Counted from the first letter of the stretch, positions 51,801 to 61,439 are shown. The stretch: 64,000 nt of DNA from Clostridia bacterium (GCA_022793335.1 JAAWCQ010000009.1:210379-274378), one strand, 5' to 3'. Numbers and translations: made by a program. The notes: generated by a model from the letters alone, not told the origin.

Positions 51801-54800
51801 TTGCCCATGAAATATTTCAATGCACCGCTTGCCTCTGAAGCACTTGTATTTGTAGGACTATAAGAAATCGCAATTCCGCCATTTTTAATCTCTAATACAG
51901 GCGCTGAAAGCTTATAGATATCCTTGATTTCATAAGTGGAGCTTTCAACATTCAATGTATTTGAAGTATAAGAGCCATTTATTGAAAGCACAAGATAGTC
52001 ATAATATCCATGTTCTGTCAGATTTATGACAGCACGCTTGTTTTCAAAACGCACCATCTTGCTTGTCATAGAAGAGCCGCGTTTTTTGTATCTTACATAA
52101 AGCTCAATTGACTCGCTGTTTTCGGTTTCAACCACAAATTGTCCGTCAATGAAGTGAATTGAATCACCCTTAAGGTCAAGATAACGCAAATTAAATCTTC
52201 CGCTCTTGCCATTGACTACAAAGCCATTGTCTTGGTTGTAAGCCAATAAATCTGCTACATACATTGTATTGATTTTTATTTCATCACCCTCTCGCTTATT
52301 TTCAAGTTTGTCAAACTCTTGGCGAAGAAGGGTCATATTAAGCTTAAACTTTGGCACTCCGCCAATGCTTTCATCCATGCTTGTCACTACATCAGCAAGC
52401 TCTTGCTCGCCATACATAAGTGACCACTTTGCCCCTATTTCATCATATAAAATGATAAAATCAAGGGTTTTTGCTCTTAGGTTGTTTTTATCAAACTCAG
52501 CCTTCTCGCGAAGTTGAAGTTTATATTTAAGTGCTGTAATTTCTGTGTATGCAATGTTTCCGTCTTCTTCTGCCTCATCTGAAACTTTCACTCTGGTTGG
52601 AGCTGGAGATACATAAACCATATAATTTTCTTTGCTTGGCTTATTGCTTCCATCTTCGCTCAACACAGTTTCAGTGCCAAGCACCACTTCAGGCGCTGGA
52701 GAAACATAAATTCTCACACCTTCTGATGCATCAGATTCAATATTCTTATCATAAGAAGCTTGGCTGAGACTTAATTTATATTCGCCAGCTGGGATATTTC
52801 TGCCAAAGTCATCAAACAGGAAGGCATTATCAGAAAGCCCTCTTGGAGAAAGCAACATATAGCTTATCATGCTGTTGACAGCATCGGCAAACTCGTTTCC
52901 TGCAAGTTTGGTTTGATAATTTGCAAGCAGGTCAAAATATGACCTTGTAGTTTGACCTCCAACCAGCATATTTGTATAGTCGGTGTTTTTAACTTCTATT
53001 TCTATGTCAGGGAAAAGGTAATAACCCGGCATTGACACATTATAAAATTCATTTGTCTCGCCGTCATTGTTGACTCTTCTTAAATTGAGAGTCACATTAT
53101 AATATCTGAAAAATTGTGCGTAGAAGAAATAAGGTGTGTTGTAAATTGATTTTAATGCCACCTCATAATAAGGTGTTGCAGGTTTTTCCACTCCAAAGAA
53201 GTCTTCAATGTCTTTAAAGAATTTTGACTCTCTAAACTTTTGTTCTTGGAATACAACCTTTCCATTTTTGACTTCAATTCCAAGAGGCTTATCAAATTGA
53301 AGGGTGTCAATTTTTTGTTTTGACTTATTTGAAGCCAAAATATTGTTTTCATAACTGATTGCAGTCACAAAAATCTGATAATTTATGTTTGTATTAAGCT
53401 TTGCCAATCTTAAATCATAGTTTGTGGCAGTTGTTTCAACTTTCAATGCCATCTCACCAGTTTTCTCTGATACAAATTCAATAATGAACGATGTTGCCCT
53501 TATTTCACTATATTGTTTCTCAACATCTTCAAGTGTCCAGCTGAATCTCAAGAAATTATTGGATATGCTTATATCATTATCATTTTGAGAAACTGCATTC
53601 AATTTATAAATATCATAAACTGTGCTTCCATATTGATAGAACGCCCCATCACCATCTTTGCCAATTCTGGCCACTTCGATATTTACATCACCGTAAGGCA
53701 CCTGTGCTAAAACATCGTTTAAGCAAATTGCATAGACCTTTGTGAAAGTATAATCTGAAAGCTCGCCCATGTCATCTGGGATTGCTCCTTCTGACTTTGT
53801 AAAGAAGCTGTGCTTGCCTTCTTTATCTTTTGCCCAATAGCCTGCAACCTCATCAGCTGCAAGGAAGACTTCTGTGTCTTGTTTTGTAATTGTTTTCTCT
53901 TCTTCATTTATCTGGAATGCATTGAAAACAACTCTAAATGCAATTGTTTCAATGCTGTCGTTCTCATAAGAGAATACAATATAATCTTTATCCTTTTCAT
54001 CCACACGCAATAATTGTGGCAATGAGTCAAGGATATAATTAAATTCAAGTTTTTGATAGTTTGACTTGATTGACTCTTCTCGTCTCACTGCAAACTCAAA
54101 AGTTTCATTGCTTGCAGGAATTGACGCCGTCGCACCAAATTGTTGAAGAAGTTTAAGCATTGAAATATAAAATTTGTTTTCATTTTCTTTATCTTGAACA
54201 ACCTCAAAGTCTTTGACAACATCCCCTCTTCTAGCTGTGAAAATCACGCCTTCCATGTCATCCATAAAGATTGTAAAACTTATTCTGCCAAGCTGGTCAA
54301 TTTCGATTTTCTCAATCCCTTTGAGTTTATAGCCGTTTTCAAAATTGAAAGTATCATTTGCTGGCAAAATTACGCTATTTTCATCATAAGTCAAAATCTT
54401 GATGGTATAAGCGCCATATTTATTAAGCAGCAAGTCTTCACTTACAAGATTGAGTGTTTTTTCTTCTATCAACTTTCTTTCAAACTTTTCTCCATCAGCG
54501 GTTGTGATTTCAACAATATAACTTCCGCCAGTTTGTTCATCTAAAATGGTAAGCAGACCATTACCGTCCACAACAGCCTCTTTCGTCTGCGCAAACTTTC
54601 TTATTGAAAGCTGAGAAATTTCACTGCTTATAGACTGCGCTTTCTTAACCTGAATTTGCACATCAATGGTGCCAGCATCAAAGTTTTTAAGAATGAGGTT
54701 TGAAAGGGTAAGAGTATATTTTCCATCTTTGTTTATAAAGCTGTAAAGTATATTTGTGTATGGTGCGGTCAAATTCATTTCAACAGGGTCTTTTCCGTCA

Positions 54801-57800
54801 CCAATTTTGACATTAAAGGAAATTCCGCTTAAATCTTCCCATTTGTCTGCGAATGCTATTTCAAGCACACTTCCCTGTTTTCTTTCAATTTCTGTTGAAG
54901 CTGAAAGGTTTTCTACAACCGTCACAGTAATATCATCAATTTCTGCAAGTTTGATTGTAGAAATTGCAATCTCTTCTGTTTTACCATAATAGCCTATGCT
55001 TGTTTCATTTATTGCATCAAGATTATATGGGCTGTCTATTGCTGCCATAACCTTGATTGAAACATCTCCTCCAAGTTTGCTGCCAAGCAATGTTTCAATT
55101 TCATCAAGAGTCAAGCTTGTTTTGTCTTTAAATGAAAGTGTTTTATTAAGTGAGCCGCTCTTAACATTGACAAGATATGAAAGTGGGTTTAAATTGTTTC
55201 CTGCCATGTCAGCAGCAAGCTCTGTCCAAGTAATTTGACTGTCTTCAATCGCTGCGACAAACCCACAAGACGCAAGGTCGATAAGGGTGAAGTTTATTGC
55301 TTGAGAGTCGATATAATAATTTATTTCACCCTCATTTTTTGCTTTTACAACAATGCTGAAACGATTGTCGTTAAACTGACTTGGTTTGAATGAGGCTACA
55401 CTTTCGCCAGGCACAAAGCTGACATTTTCGTTGCTGCCATTAACAAGCACGCTTTCGATATTTGCCGTATCATCAATGAAAGTGATAGATGCAACATAAT
55501 CTTCACCACTCTTTGCCACAGCGACTTTTTCAGGCTTTGCAAGTTGTTTTACATAGATTGGACTTGAAAGCTCTGACTCAAGCATTGAAGGATGAGTGGC
55601 CTTTACAGTAATCTTTCTCTTTCTTGCAAGCTGCGAGAGTGCGTTTTCAAAAGAATATTGCCCGCCAGAATATCCGCCTTGATATAAAATGTCGTCAAGA
55701 TAGATTTCATATAATGAGCCAACCTCTTGCACCTGCCAAGCAAGAGTTTTAAGGCTTGGATTGAAAGTTAAAACAGGTTTGTCAAGTTTGTTTAGAGGCA
55801 GTGTTGTTCCGCCATAGATTGTGCTTGCTTTTGTTGATGAAAGATAATAGATGCCATCTTTCATTGAATTTGCATAAGAGATAAATTCAATTTCAATTCC
55901 TTCAGCCTGCCTATATGCTGAATAAAATTCGCCGTCATTCTTGCATAGGTCATTGATTTTTGTTTGTATATCAAACTCGTTGCCCTTTGCGTCAATATTG
56001 AAACGCTTTGAATAATCAGAAGTGTTTGAATTTTTCAATATAATTGAGACTTGGTGACTTTCTATATTTGAGTCTTGATTTGTCCAGCTCAGTTTTCCAT
56101 AAGAATACTTAAGTGAGGTGGCGGCTTTAATTCTATTAAATTCCACCACACGCTCATGACTGCTGATAAAATTGCCTTCTGTATTGGCAATCATTGTCAT
56201 TCCAAGAGTAAACTCTGTGCCAAATTTTGTTTTATCACTCATGTCAAGGCTGTATTTTTCACCTTCAATCAACTCGCCATTCAATGTAAATGCAACATGG
56301 TCAGAGCCGTTTTGAAGGTTTACTTTAAGCTTATGTCCAACTATCTCATCAAAGACTGTGATGACATCCTCAACTGAAATTTCTGGAGCAGCAAGCCTTG
56401 TCACATTTAAAATATATTCTTGAGAATCAAGATAGATATTTGGGTCATAAAGTTTTCCACCACAAGCAACAACTTTAATTTCATGGTTGCCTTCTTCAGC
56501 AAAATCACTTGCGAAAACATAGGTTATTTTTTCTTTAATTTCACTTAAATTTATATTGCCGTCAAGCTCTCCATCAACATAAATCTTATATTCACTTGCA
56601 TAAGCAACTGTTGAAATATTGAGTTTATAAACATTTCCCTCTTGAACAAATTTTGCCGACGGCATTTCAATGTCCTTTGTCACTTTGAAATTTACACGCC
56701 TTACATTTACACTGCTGAAAAAGTCAGAATCTAAATATTGATCGAAATCAACAGACTTTGATGTAATGGCAATCACGTAATAGCCCTCATCAAGAGTTTT
56801 GCTGATTTGTGTATTCGAGATATCGTTTTCTTCAAGCACAGGCTCGCCACTTGCTAAATAATCTTTGTCAGTTTTATAAATTATATAATCATACAGGCAG
56901 TCAATTCCTTCAAGCCCAAGCCATTGAAAATCACCATTTTGTTGCTCTAAAGCAGGCTCCACCAAAGGTAAAATTTTTAGAGTTTTTTGATTTACTGAAC
57001 GAAGAGAATGCTCGACCTCTTCAATTTTAATTCCGCACGCTATTTCAATGTTGTATTCATCTCCATCTGGTGCATAAGCACTTAAAGGAGAAGAAAGGCT
57101 GAGTAAAATTTTATTGCCAAGATCAATATAAGAGCTTTCGGCAAGCGAACCATTTATGTAAATATAATAGAAATTTGCTTGAGGCACTTTGTCAAATTCA
57201 AATTGAGAATTTTCTGCTTCAAGGTTATGCTTAATCTCCCCCAGCTTTCCAAGTTTGTAAAAATCAAAACTGAAATAGTCTGAATCAACCACAATATTGG
57301 AAGCCATCTCGCCCAAGCTAAATTCTTTAACTCCATTTTGACTGCTTTCATCAGCTGTTGGAAGTGCTTTAATCAAAAGCTTATATTCGCCCACTTCAAT
57401 AGAAGAGAGGTCAATTCGATGTTCAAGCCCATTTTGAGTGCTGTAAATCTCGCTTTTTTCACCATAAGAGATGAAATAATTTATGTTGTAGTCATTTTCT
57501 TCAAAATTAAGCACCATTTCATTGCCATCGAAGGTCACTTCCACATTTGGCTTTTCAAGTTTTGCAACATAAATTTTATTTGAAATTTTGCTTGAAATAT
57601 AAAACTCGCCATCTTTGTTTCCGCCAAGTGCGATAAGCTCCACTCCATAAATGCCTTTTTCAAAGCCCTCTAAATTATCAAGAAATGTTCCTTTCTCGTT
57701 TTCGACTTTGAATAACTTTTCAACTTCTGTCTCAACATTTTTTGCCTTAATCAAAAATGAAGTTGCTTTTTCAATTGTGTTTGAAGTCAGCATGCCAGAG

Positions 57801-58693
57801 CCTTCTTGATAAGAATAATTAAGCTGTGCTTTTTGAAGCATCTTGACTGGATAAGCTGTTCTTGAAGGATTTTTCTTGCCTTCAATGTCCTTTACATAAA
57901 TATCAACTAAAAGCGTTTGCCCCTCTTGGAATTTTGAGAAATCAGTTGTAAAGAAACTTGTTTGCAAATCTTGCGCAACTCTTATTCCATTTATGTAAAG
58001 GTCATAATTTGCGCCCTCTACAGCATCCCACTTAAGCGTTGCCTTTTGGTTGAATTCTTCACCAACAGAAACATTAAAATTATCAGCCCAAGCCATAACA
58101 CCATAATGAAGGCTTTGGCTTTTTAAAATTGAGCCATCAATGTCAACTCTGTTTGATATCGCCTTAATGCTTACATCATAAGAGCCCACATTATCAAATA
58201 CGAAAGCATTTTCATTCACTTCAAGTTTCACGGTATTATTTTCATCGTGAAGCTTGTAAGTCACCTCATAAGCATGTGCATATACTCTTTCGCCATTTAT
58301 TATTACAAAGCTTTTGTCCCAGCTAACCCTTCCATTGTCGTCAACCTTGACATTTTCTGGGCTGCTGAATTGTTGTTTAACTATTACTTCCGCCTTAGCT
58401 ATCGTCTGATTTTGATATTTGGCAAATATGAAAGCGCTTCCAAAATCTTTTGCGGAAAACAAATTTCGATTTTCACAAGATAAAACATTATCATTTGAAG
58501 AAAAGATTTCAATTTTGGCCTTGTCTGTCCCTTTGACTGAAAGCTCATCATAAAAATCTATCGTCGCATATTGAGATAGATAATAAGTTTCTTTTTCAAA
58601 TTTTCCAGTCACACTTGGTTTTGTATTGCAAGCCACAAACATGGTTGCTGAAAACAAAACAAGCATCAAGACAACAAAAAAGTTTCTTTTCAT
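48845..58693 (-). CDS. Giant surface lipoprotein with repeated Ig/FN3-like domains
   Basis: 3,282 residues, by far the largest gene here. Signal peptide and lipobox MFVAC (Cys22). Most of the mature chain (about 30-2870) is a series of ~90-residue beta modules. Recurrent openings of the type LAKPEKVAV or LEKPNVEV are followed by strands such as LSWTNQDSNIESHQVSI or YEIYLDDILY, like fibronectin-III/Ig-like repeats. The last ~395 residues begin GNGSAESPYIINSDADF and resemble a beta-helix/GLUG-type domain (GVTGVNYGKVQYC). No catalytic motif, LPxTG or S-layer homology motif was seen. It is probably an adhesin or carbohydrate-binding stalk. The frame is open throughout. Confidence 0.85.
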   Translation of the reverse strand: MKRNFFVVLMLVLFSATMFVACNTKPSVTGKFEKETYYLSQYATIDFYDELSVKGTDKAKIEIFSSNDNVLSCENRNLFSAKDFGSAFIFAKYQNQTIAKAEVIVKQQFSSPENVKVDDNGRVSWDKSFVIINGERVYAHAYEVTYKLHDENNTVKLEVNENAFVFDNVGSYDVSIKAISNRVDIDGSILKSQSLHYGVMAWADNFNVSVGEEFNQKATLKWDAVEGANYDLYINGIRVAQDLQTSFFTTDFSKFQEGQTLLVDIYVKDIEGKKNPSRTAYPVKMLQKAQLNYSYQEGSGMLTSNTIEKATSFLIKAKNVETEVEKLFKVENEKGTFLDNLEGFEKGIYGVELIALGGNKDGEFYISSKISNKIYVAKLEKPNVEVTFDGNEMVLNFEENDYNINYFISYGEKSEIYSTQNGLEHRIDLSSIEVGEYKLLIKALPTADESSQNGVKEFSLGEMASNIVVDSDYFSFDFYKLGKLGEIKHNLEAENSQFEFDKVPQANFYYIYINGSLAESSYIDLGNKILLSLSSPLSAYAPDGDEYNIEIACGIKIEEVEHSLRSVNQKTLKILPLVEPALEQQNGDFQWLGLEGIDCLYDYIIYKTDKDYLASGEPVLEENDISNTQISKTLDEGYYVIAITSKSVDFDQYLDSDFFSSVNVRRVNFKVTKDIEMPSAKFVQEGNVYKLNISTVAYASEYKIYVDGELDGNINLSEIKEKITYVFASDFAEEGNHEIKVVACGGKLYDPNIYLDSQEYILNVTRLAAPEISVEDVITVFDEIVGHKLKVNLQNGSDHVAFTLNGELIEGEKYSLDMSDKTKFGTEFTLGMTMIANTEGNFISSHERVVEFNRIKAATSLKYSYGKLSWTNQDSNIESHQVSIILKNSNTSDYSKRFNIDAKGNEFDIQTKINDLCKNDGEFYSAYRQAEGIEIEFISYANSMKDGIYYLSSTKASTIYGGTTLPLNKLDKPVLTFNPSLKTLAWQVQEVGSLYEIYLDDILYQGGYSGGQYSFENALSQLARKRKITVKATHPSMLESELSSPIYVKQLAKPEKVAVAKSGEDYVASITFIDDTANIESVLVNGSNENVSFVPGESVASFKPSQFNDNRFSIVVKAKNEGEINYYIDSQAINFTLIDLASCGFVAAIEDSQITWTELAADMAGNNLNPLSYLVNVKSGSLNKTLSFKDKTSLTLDEIETLLGSKLGGDVSIKVMAAIDSPYNLDAINETSIGYYGKTEEIAISTIKLAEIDDITVTVVENLSASTEIERKQGSVLEIAFADKWEDLSGISFNVKIGDGKDPVEMNLTAPYTNILYSFINKDGKYTLTLSNLILKNFDAGTIDVQIQVKKAQSISSEISQLSIRKFAQTKEAVVDGNGLLTILDEQTGGSYIVEITTADGEKFERKLIEEKTLNLVSEDLLLNKYGAYTIKILTYDENSVILPANDTFNFENGYKLKGIEKIEIDQLGRISFTIFMDDMEGVIFTARRGDVVKDFEVVQDKENENKFYISMLKLLQQFGATASIPASNETFEFAVRREESIKSNYQKLEFNYILDSLPQLLRVDEKDKDYIVFSYENDSIETIAFRVVFNAFQINEEEKTITKQDTEVFLAADEVAGYWAKDKEGKHSFFTKSEGAIPDDMGELSDYTFTKVYAICLNDVLAQVPYGDVNIEVARIGKDGDGAFYQYGSTVYDIYKLNAVSQNDNDISISNNFLRFSWTLEDVEKQYSEIRATSFIIEFVSEKTGEMALKVETTATNYDLRLAKLNTNINYQIFVTAISYENNILASNKSKQKIDTLQFDKPLGIEVKNGKVVFQEQKFRESKFFKDIEDFFGVEKPATPYYEVALKSIYNTPYFFYAQFFRYYNVTLNLRRVNNDGETNEFYNVSMPGYYLFPDIEIEVKNTDYTNMLVGGQTTRSYFDLLANYQTKLAGNEFADAVNSMISYMLLSPRGLSDNAFLFDDFGRNIPAGEYKLSLSQASYDKNIESDASEGVRIYVSPAPEVVLGTETVLSEDGSNKPSKENYMVYVSPAPTRVKVSDEAEEDGNIAYTEITALKYKLQLREKAEFDKNNLRAKTLDFIILYDEIGAKWSLMYGEQELADVVTSMDESIGGVPKFKLNMTLLRQEFDKLENKREGDEIKINTMYVADLLAYNQDNGFVVNGKSGRFNLRYLDLKGDSIHFIDGQFVVETENSESIELYVRYKKRGSSMTSKMVRFENKRAVINLTEHGYYDYLVLSINGSYTSNTLNVESSTYEIKDIYKLSAPVLEIKNGGIAISYSPTNTSASEASGALKYFMGNDVSLSDEYSGDDKGFYYQSEFVGNQSVPLYIAGLLKANGDVLYNSELTASQYKAYLSGNSGEFKIGQTEEGEILNAEYKLEFVPSNIGMEVPDPDNAKATKKQRPVLSSAFAQVNARMLDRVDSVQIEKGNLQIESLEEMEGLEEGELLYEIKIEYYIKDNFNQNNYLLSREETIYSVRNAEETIQAVKGQIIDAAYSYYKFYVNIIAGKRAESASASTIKTIEGDIFHIDNGVKFAIDGAFALKSMVASTNNYVSRAKTPTLAQNNVGVKNGAITFVIDRPSFIPSGDSVLDGENHEKIAQRLSIVAEYRSGGNDMQLELKGNYTFYTTTASNESEFIFASFALDDGQLNDANGTFTVKVYVYGEDSQGNNAIVSAPLAISDIYKLAKIQEKYYEVVLINGNTGIDFSKYFQNISIQDRKDLYKLVATVTTAEGDKEFVFTNNAYSMILEIPDDAISVSFQAQDAQSSTQLNLKKLLSSDREMLNTTNTSNDGLEISWNDRLKRFEWAWPEDNSNIYGYYVKVTVSGKEETAFVSDNYYCPKNSNGTILENAFTIKARLINDEDNSLFIFSEEKVYEAKAFTYYLFASGNGSAESPYIINSDADFKNIALRNNEGAYFRLGSNITVDLNEFVTTENGKDKAWIDEFYAHLDGNGFKINLNLSKTVALDSPISFTVMTNKTFTSYSALFRAISYDAVVENLGVNYQVNNEGLDNSSIIYAPICALNYGTIRNVNVNQSVGNDKVPFNINLKGKGSENIVFVGGVTGVNYGKVQYCTNFSEFNYNMQQQLKLEFGYGGIALFNGIDTGERESKGEISNCRNRGDKEIRVSVNNTTVYMAGISLANVATISLCGNDANFKLSTTTSEIVPTGYYAGITITSINGTLEYLYNNGRMQTTSSRANFYKSGVAYQVVSGILNTLVETVSGQAIISSSQSNPIIKGKIYASNNSGSGVDSSEIQVDDITCKDGKVLKVRQTESGFTAYIQ

Positions 58694-58719
58694 ATTTTGC
58701 CCCTTCCCTTAGTATTTTC

Positions 58720-58748
58720 ATAATAACATTTTTTACTCTATTTCGCAA
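58720..58748 (-). promoter_or_regulatory. Promoter of the giant lipoprotein gene
   Basis: TTGCGA (58743-58748), 17 bp, TATTAT (58720-58725) with an extended -10 TG; a GGGAAGGGG ribosome site lies before the ATG. Confidence 0.55.
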
Positions 58749-58790
58749 ACGATTTGTCATAATTTAAATATAATATATATTTAATAATAT

Positions 58791-58966
58791 AATATAAAAC
58801 CGCCCGGCTATAAATTTTCCTCATATAAATCACTCTGTATATATACCGCTCTGTATATAAAACCATCCTACATATAAACCGCTCTGCGTATAATTTCGCT
58901 CTTCATATAAAACCACCATTTTATAAATTCACTCCTCATATAAATCACTCTGTATATAATACCGCA
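58791..58966. repeat. Array of ~11 degenerate 15-17-bp repeats
   Basis: Units share a TATAAA-like core followed by a C-rich end (e.g. TCATATAAATCACTC, TGTATATAAAACCATCC). A 25-bp segment is perfectly repeated at 58819-58843 and 58934-58958. The array lies about 45 bp upstream of the lipoprotein promoter. No spacers of CRISPR type are present. Confidence 0.7.
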
Positions 58967-59113
58967 TTGCTTTTCCTCATAACCCTATCTTTAGGCTTTT
59001 TCTTAATTCAAAATTTTATAATAAATCATATTAAAAACGATTTTAATATGGTTTTTAATGTATTTTTTAAAAATAAAAACAAACTCAAATAAAAAATGCC
59101 CTTTCAGACATTT
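58967..59113. other. AT-rich spacer
   Basis: Between the repeat array and the YgjV-like gene. It contains an inverted TTTTAATATG-type segment at about 59025-59055 but no gene. Confidence 0.3.
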
Positions 59114-59440
59114 TTACTTGTAATATTTTTTATCTTCAACTTCATCAGTTGTTGTCGCTTCTGTTGTTTCAACATCAGAAACTTCGTTTTGTTCTTTTTC
59201 TTTCTTTTTCTGTTCTTTGATAAGCAAAATTAAATGCACAGTGTTGACAATGACTAAGCATCCATTCAAAACAGCCGTGCTGATTGCAGGAAGAAGAGCC
59301 CCATAGACAACGAAAACGACACTGCCAGCAATGTTTAAAGAACGCAGCAACAAGCTTCCCTTAAATGAAACCGTCTTGAAACACATAGAAACTAAAATAA
59401 GCAAAGTTGCACCAATTCCAATAAACTCAATGTAATTCAT
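59114..59440 (-). CDS. YgjV-like small membrane protein
   Basis: 108 residues from ATG 59440, which has AAAGGAG 5 nt upstream. Three hydrophobic segments (YIEFIGIGATLLILVSMCF; RSLNIAGSVVFVVYGALLPA; STAVLNGCLVIVNTVHLILL) fit the YgjV family of inner-membrane proteins of unknown role. An acidic/Thr-rich tail ends DKKYYK. It has its own promoter at 59493. Confidence 0.65.
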   Translation of the reverse strand: MNYIEFIGIGATLLILVSMCFKTVSFKGSLLLRSLNIAGSVVFVVYGALLPAISTAVLNGCLVIVNTVHLILLIKEQKKKEKEQNEVSDVETTEATTTDEVEDKKYYK

Positions 59441-59492
59441 AACCACTCCTTTTAAAATAAAAATCTTTCAAAATTTCTATTATTTTAAGAAA

Positions 59493-59521
59493 ATTATAAC
59501 ATTTTTAAACAAATTTATCAA
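59493..59521 (-). promoter_or_regulatory. Promoter of the YgjV-like gene
   Basis: TTGATA (59516-59521), 17 bp, TATAAT (59493-59498) with extended TG, minus strand. Confidence 0.65.
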
Positions 59522-59604
59522 AATATTGACACTTTTTTTATAATTTAACTAAAAATAAAATTTAAAACAATTTTTAAAATTCAATTGATTTTAATTTAAA
59601 AGCA

Positions 59605-59629
59605 TGATATTATTAAAATGGTAATATCA
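59605..59629 (+). promoter_or_regulatory. Inverted repeat upstream of IMPase gene
   Basis: Perfect arms TGATATTA/TAATATCA with a 9-nt centre, about 20 bp before the GTG start; a possible operator. Confidence 0.45.
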
Positions 59630-59649
59630 TATAAAAAGGAGTTTAATCA

Positions 59650-60402
59650 GTGAAAAAAAACAACTATAAAGAAGACTTAGATTTTTTAATAAAGGTGGCA
59701 AAAGAGAGCGCTGAGATAATCGAAAATGGGCAAATGGAAGTGAAAGATAAGGGTGAAAACGACCTTGTGACAAATCTTGATTATGCTGTTGAGAGGCATA
59801 TAATAGAAAGAATAAATACATTTTATCCTCATTTTGATATAGTAAGCGAAGAATTTAACAGCAAAAAAGAGCTTACTGAAAATTGTTTTACAATCGACCC
59901 AATTGACGGCACCATAAATTTCGCACATGGTCTGCCATACTGGGCAATACAAATTTCTTGCATTCGAGAGGGCGAAATTGTGGCAGCTGTCATATTTTCA
60001 CCTTGCACAAATCAACTGTTTTCAGCAACTCTTGGCGGCGGAGCTTTTTGCAATGATAAACAAATCTTTGTCAATAATCTCCCCTTAAATCGAAATATCT
60101 TTACTGCACATGGCAGCAGCAGACAAACTCCCCTTATCACAAAAATTTATGAAAAGATGAATGGAAAAGCAAGCAATTATCGAAGAATAGGCGCGACAAG
60201 TTTATCCTTTGCCTATCTTGCAAACGGCAGCCTTGGAGGTATGGTTATATTAAGCCCAACTATTTGGGATGACACACCAGGCCTTCTAATATGCCAAGAG
60301 GCTGGCGCCAAAATCAAGAGATTGAAAGCTGGCTTTATAATAGCAGGGAACAGTGATGAATTTATAGAAACCACAAGCAAAATCATAAACGAAATTATTT
60401 AA
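59650..60402 (+). CDS. Inositol monophosphatase-family phosphatase
   Basis: 250 residues, starting at GTG with AAAGGAG 8 nt upstream. Metal sites: IVSEEF (Glu), CFTIDPIDGTINFAHG (DPIDGT) and the C-terminal IWDDTPGLLICQEAGA (WD). The fold dephosphorylates inositol phosphate, NADP, PAP or sugar bisphosphates. A stub of a second copy lies 1 kb downstream (61440), with paralogous minus-strand genes next to each. Confidence 0.9.
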   Translation: MKKNNYKEDLDFLIKVAKESAEIIENGQMEVKDKGENDLVTNLDYAVERHIIERINTFYPHFDIVSEEFNSKKELTENCFTIDPIDGTINFAHGLPYWAIQISCIREGEIVAAVIFSPCTNQLFSATLGGGAFCNDKQIFVNNLPLNRNIFTAHGSSRQTPLITKIYEKMNGKASNYRRIGATSLSFAYLANGSLGGMVILSPTIWDDTPGLLICQEAGAKIKRLKAGFIIAGNSDEFIETTSKIINEII

Positions 60403-60449
60403 TAAAAGGTTGAATAAATTAAAAAATTATTTAATTTATGATAAAAAAC

Positions 60450-60490
60450 TAAAAAAATGGACAAAAAACTCAACTTTTGCCCATTTTTCT
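60450..60490. terminator. Terminator between IMPase and 60524 gene
   Basis: Arms AAAAATGG-x-CAAAA and TTTTG-x-CCATTTTT with T-runs on both strands; the inner mismatch is a G-U pair on the minus transcript. Confidence 0.65.
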
Positions 60491-60523
60491 TTATATTTTC
60501 TTAATTTTATTAAAAATCATCAA

Positions 60524-61306
60524 TTACATAACTAATTCATCTATGATTTCATTTCGCCTCTGTTTTTCTTCTTTCGCAATTTTTCTTTCTGCCGCTCTTT
60601 TTCTTTTAAGTGCGCCTTGTTCTTTCAATTTTCTTGAAATTGCTTTTGGAACCACCTTAAACAATCCAGTAATTTTTGCAACCCCTTCTTTAAAATTGGC
60701 TACTTTTTTTTCATGTTCTGTCTGCTTTTCTTTTATTTCAAGCATTTTATCAACTTGAGCTTCAACAAGTTTATCTACTTCAATTTTGCCTTCGCCAAAA
60801 GATTGATTTAATATTTCCTGTCCTGTTTTTTTTACATCTTTGCCCATAGCAATTTCATTGATAACATCTTTTATTTCATTTAAAATAATTTCTCTTTTTT
60901 GAATAATTGCTTCAAGGTCTTCAGTTGACAATTCTTTCAGCTGTTTTTTACTTTTCCCTTCAAGCATATATTCATTATAATTATTTTTTACACAATCATA
61001 AGCAACAACAGCTTCCACCAATTTATTTAAATCATGAATTCGACCTGCTTTTTTACTATCAAAGTTTATTTGCTCTTTGTCAAGCGTAATAGTCAAACTT
61101 TTTTCCGTTGTATAATCTTGATCAAGCATTGCAAAATTTGGAGTCTCTTTATACAAATAATGATAATTGATTTCACCGTTTGACAAAGGAAGCCTCATCT
61201 TAAAACTCTCTTCCTCGTTCACCCATAAGCCTTTCCCTGAATGTTTATAAGAGTGAGCAAAACTTTCTTGTTCATATTTATTTTTCTTTGAGAATACATC
61301 AAACAT
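60524..61306 (-). CDS. Hypothetical protein, tandem paralogue A
   Basis: 260 residues, soluble, no family recognised. The N-terminal half contains FKMRLPLSNGEINYHYLY and LVEAVVAYDCVKNNYNEYMLEGKSKKQLK. The C-terminal half is a Lys/Glu-rich helical region ending RRNEIIDELVM. It clearly resembles the protein at 61614 (RLPL.N..INYH, LVEAVVAY, NE.L..GK.K..LK, IKEKQT, IIDEL.M). It has its own promoter at 61356 and a GGAGGTGG site. Confidence 0.65.
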   Translation of the reverse strand: MFDVFSKKNKYEQESFAHSYKHSGKGLWVNEEESFKMRLPLSNGEINYHYLYKETPNFAMLDQDYTTEKSLTITLDKEQINFDSKKAGRIHDLNKLVEAVVAYDCVKNNYNEYMLEGKSKKQLKELSTEDLEAIIQKREIILNEIKDVINEIAMGKDVKKTGQEILNQSFGEGKIEVDKLVEAQVDKMLEIKEKQTEHEKKVANFKEGVAKITGLFKVVPKAISRKLKEQGALKRKRAAERKIAKEEKQRRNEIIDELVM

Positions 61307-61355
61307 AATCCACCTCCAAATTTATAACACTTGTAAAGTAATATCTTGTATAAAT

Positions 61356-61384
61356 ATTTTACAATAGTTTAATCATTATGTCAA
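61356..61384 (-). promoter_or_regulatory. Promoter of paralogue A
   Basis: TTGACA (61379-61384), 17 bp, TAAAAT (61356-61361), minus strand. Confidence 0.7.
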
Positions 61385-61439
61385 TAGTTATCATAAATTC
61401 ACCTGCAATAAAAATACGACCTTTTTGCAAAACTAATTA

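Noticed and set aside
58791-58966. CRISPR array upstream of the giant lipoprotein gene
   Set aside because: Units are 15-17 bp, degenerate and contiguous with no unique spacers, and no cas genes are nearby.
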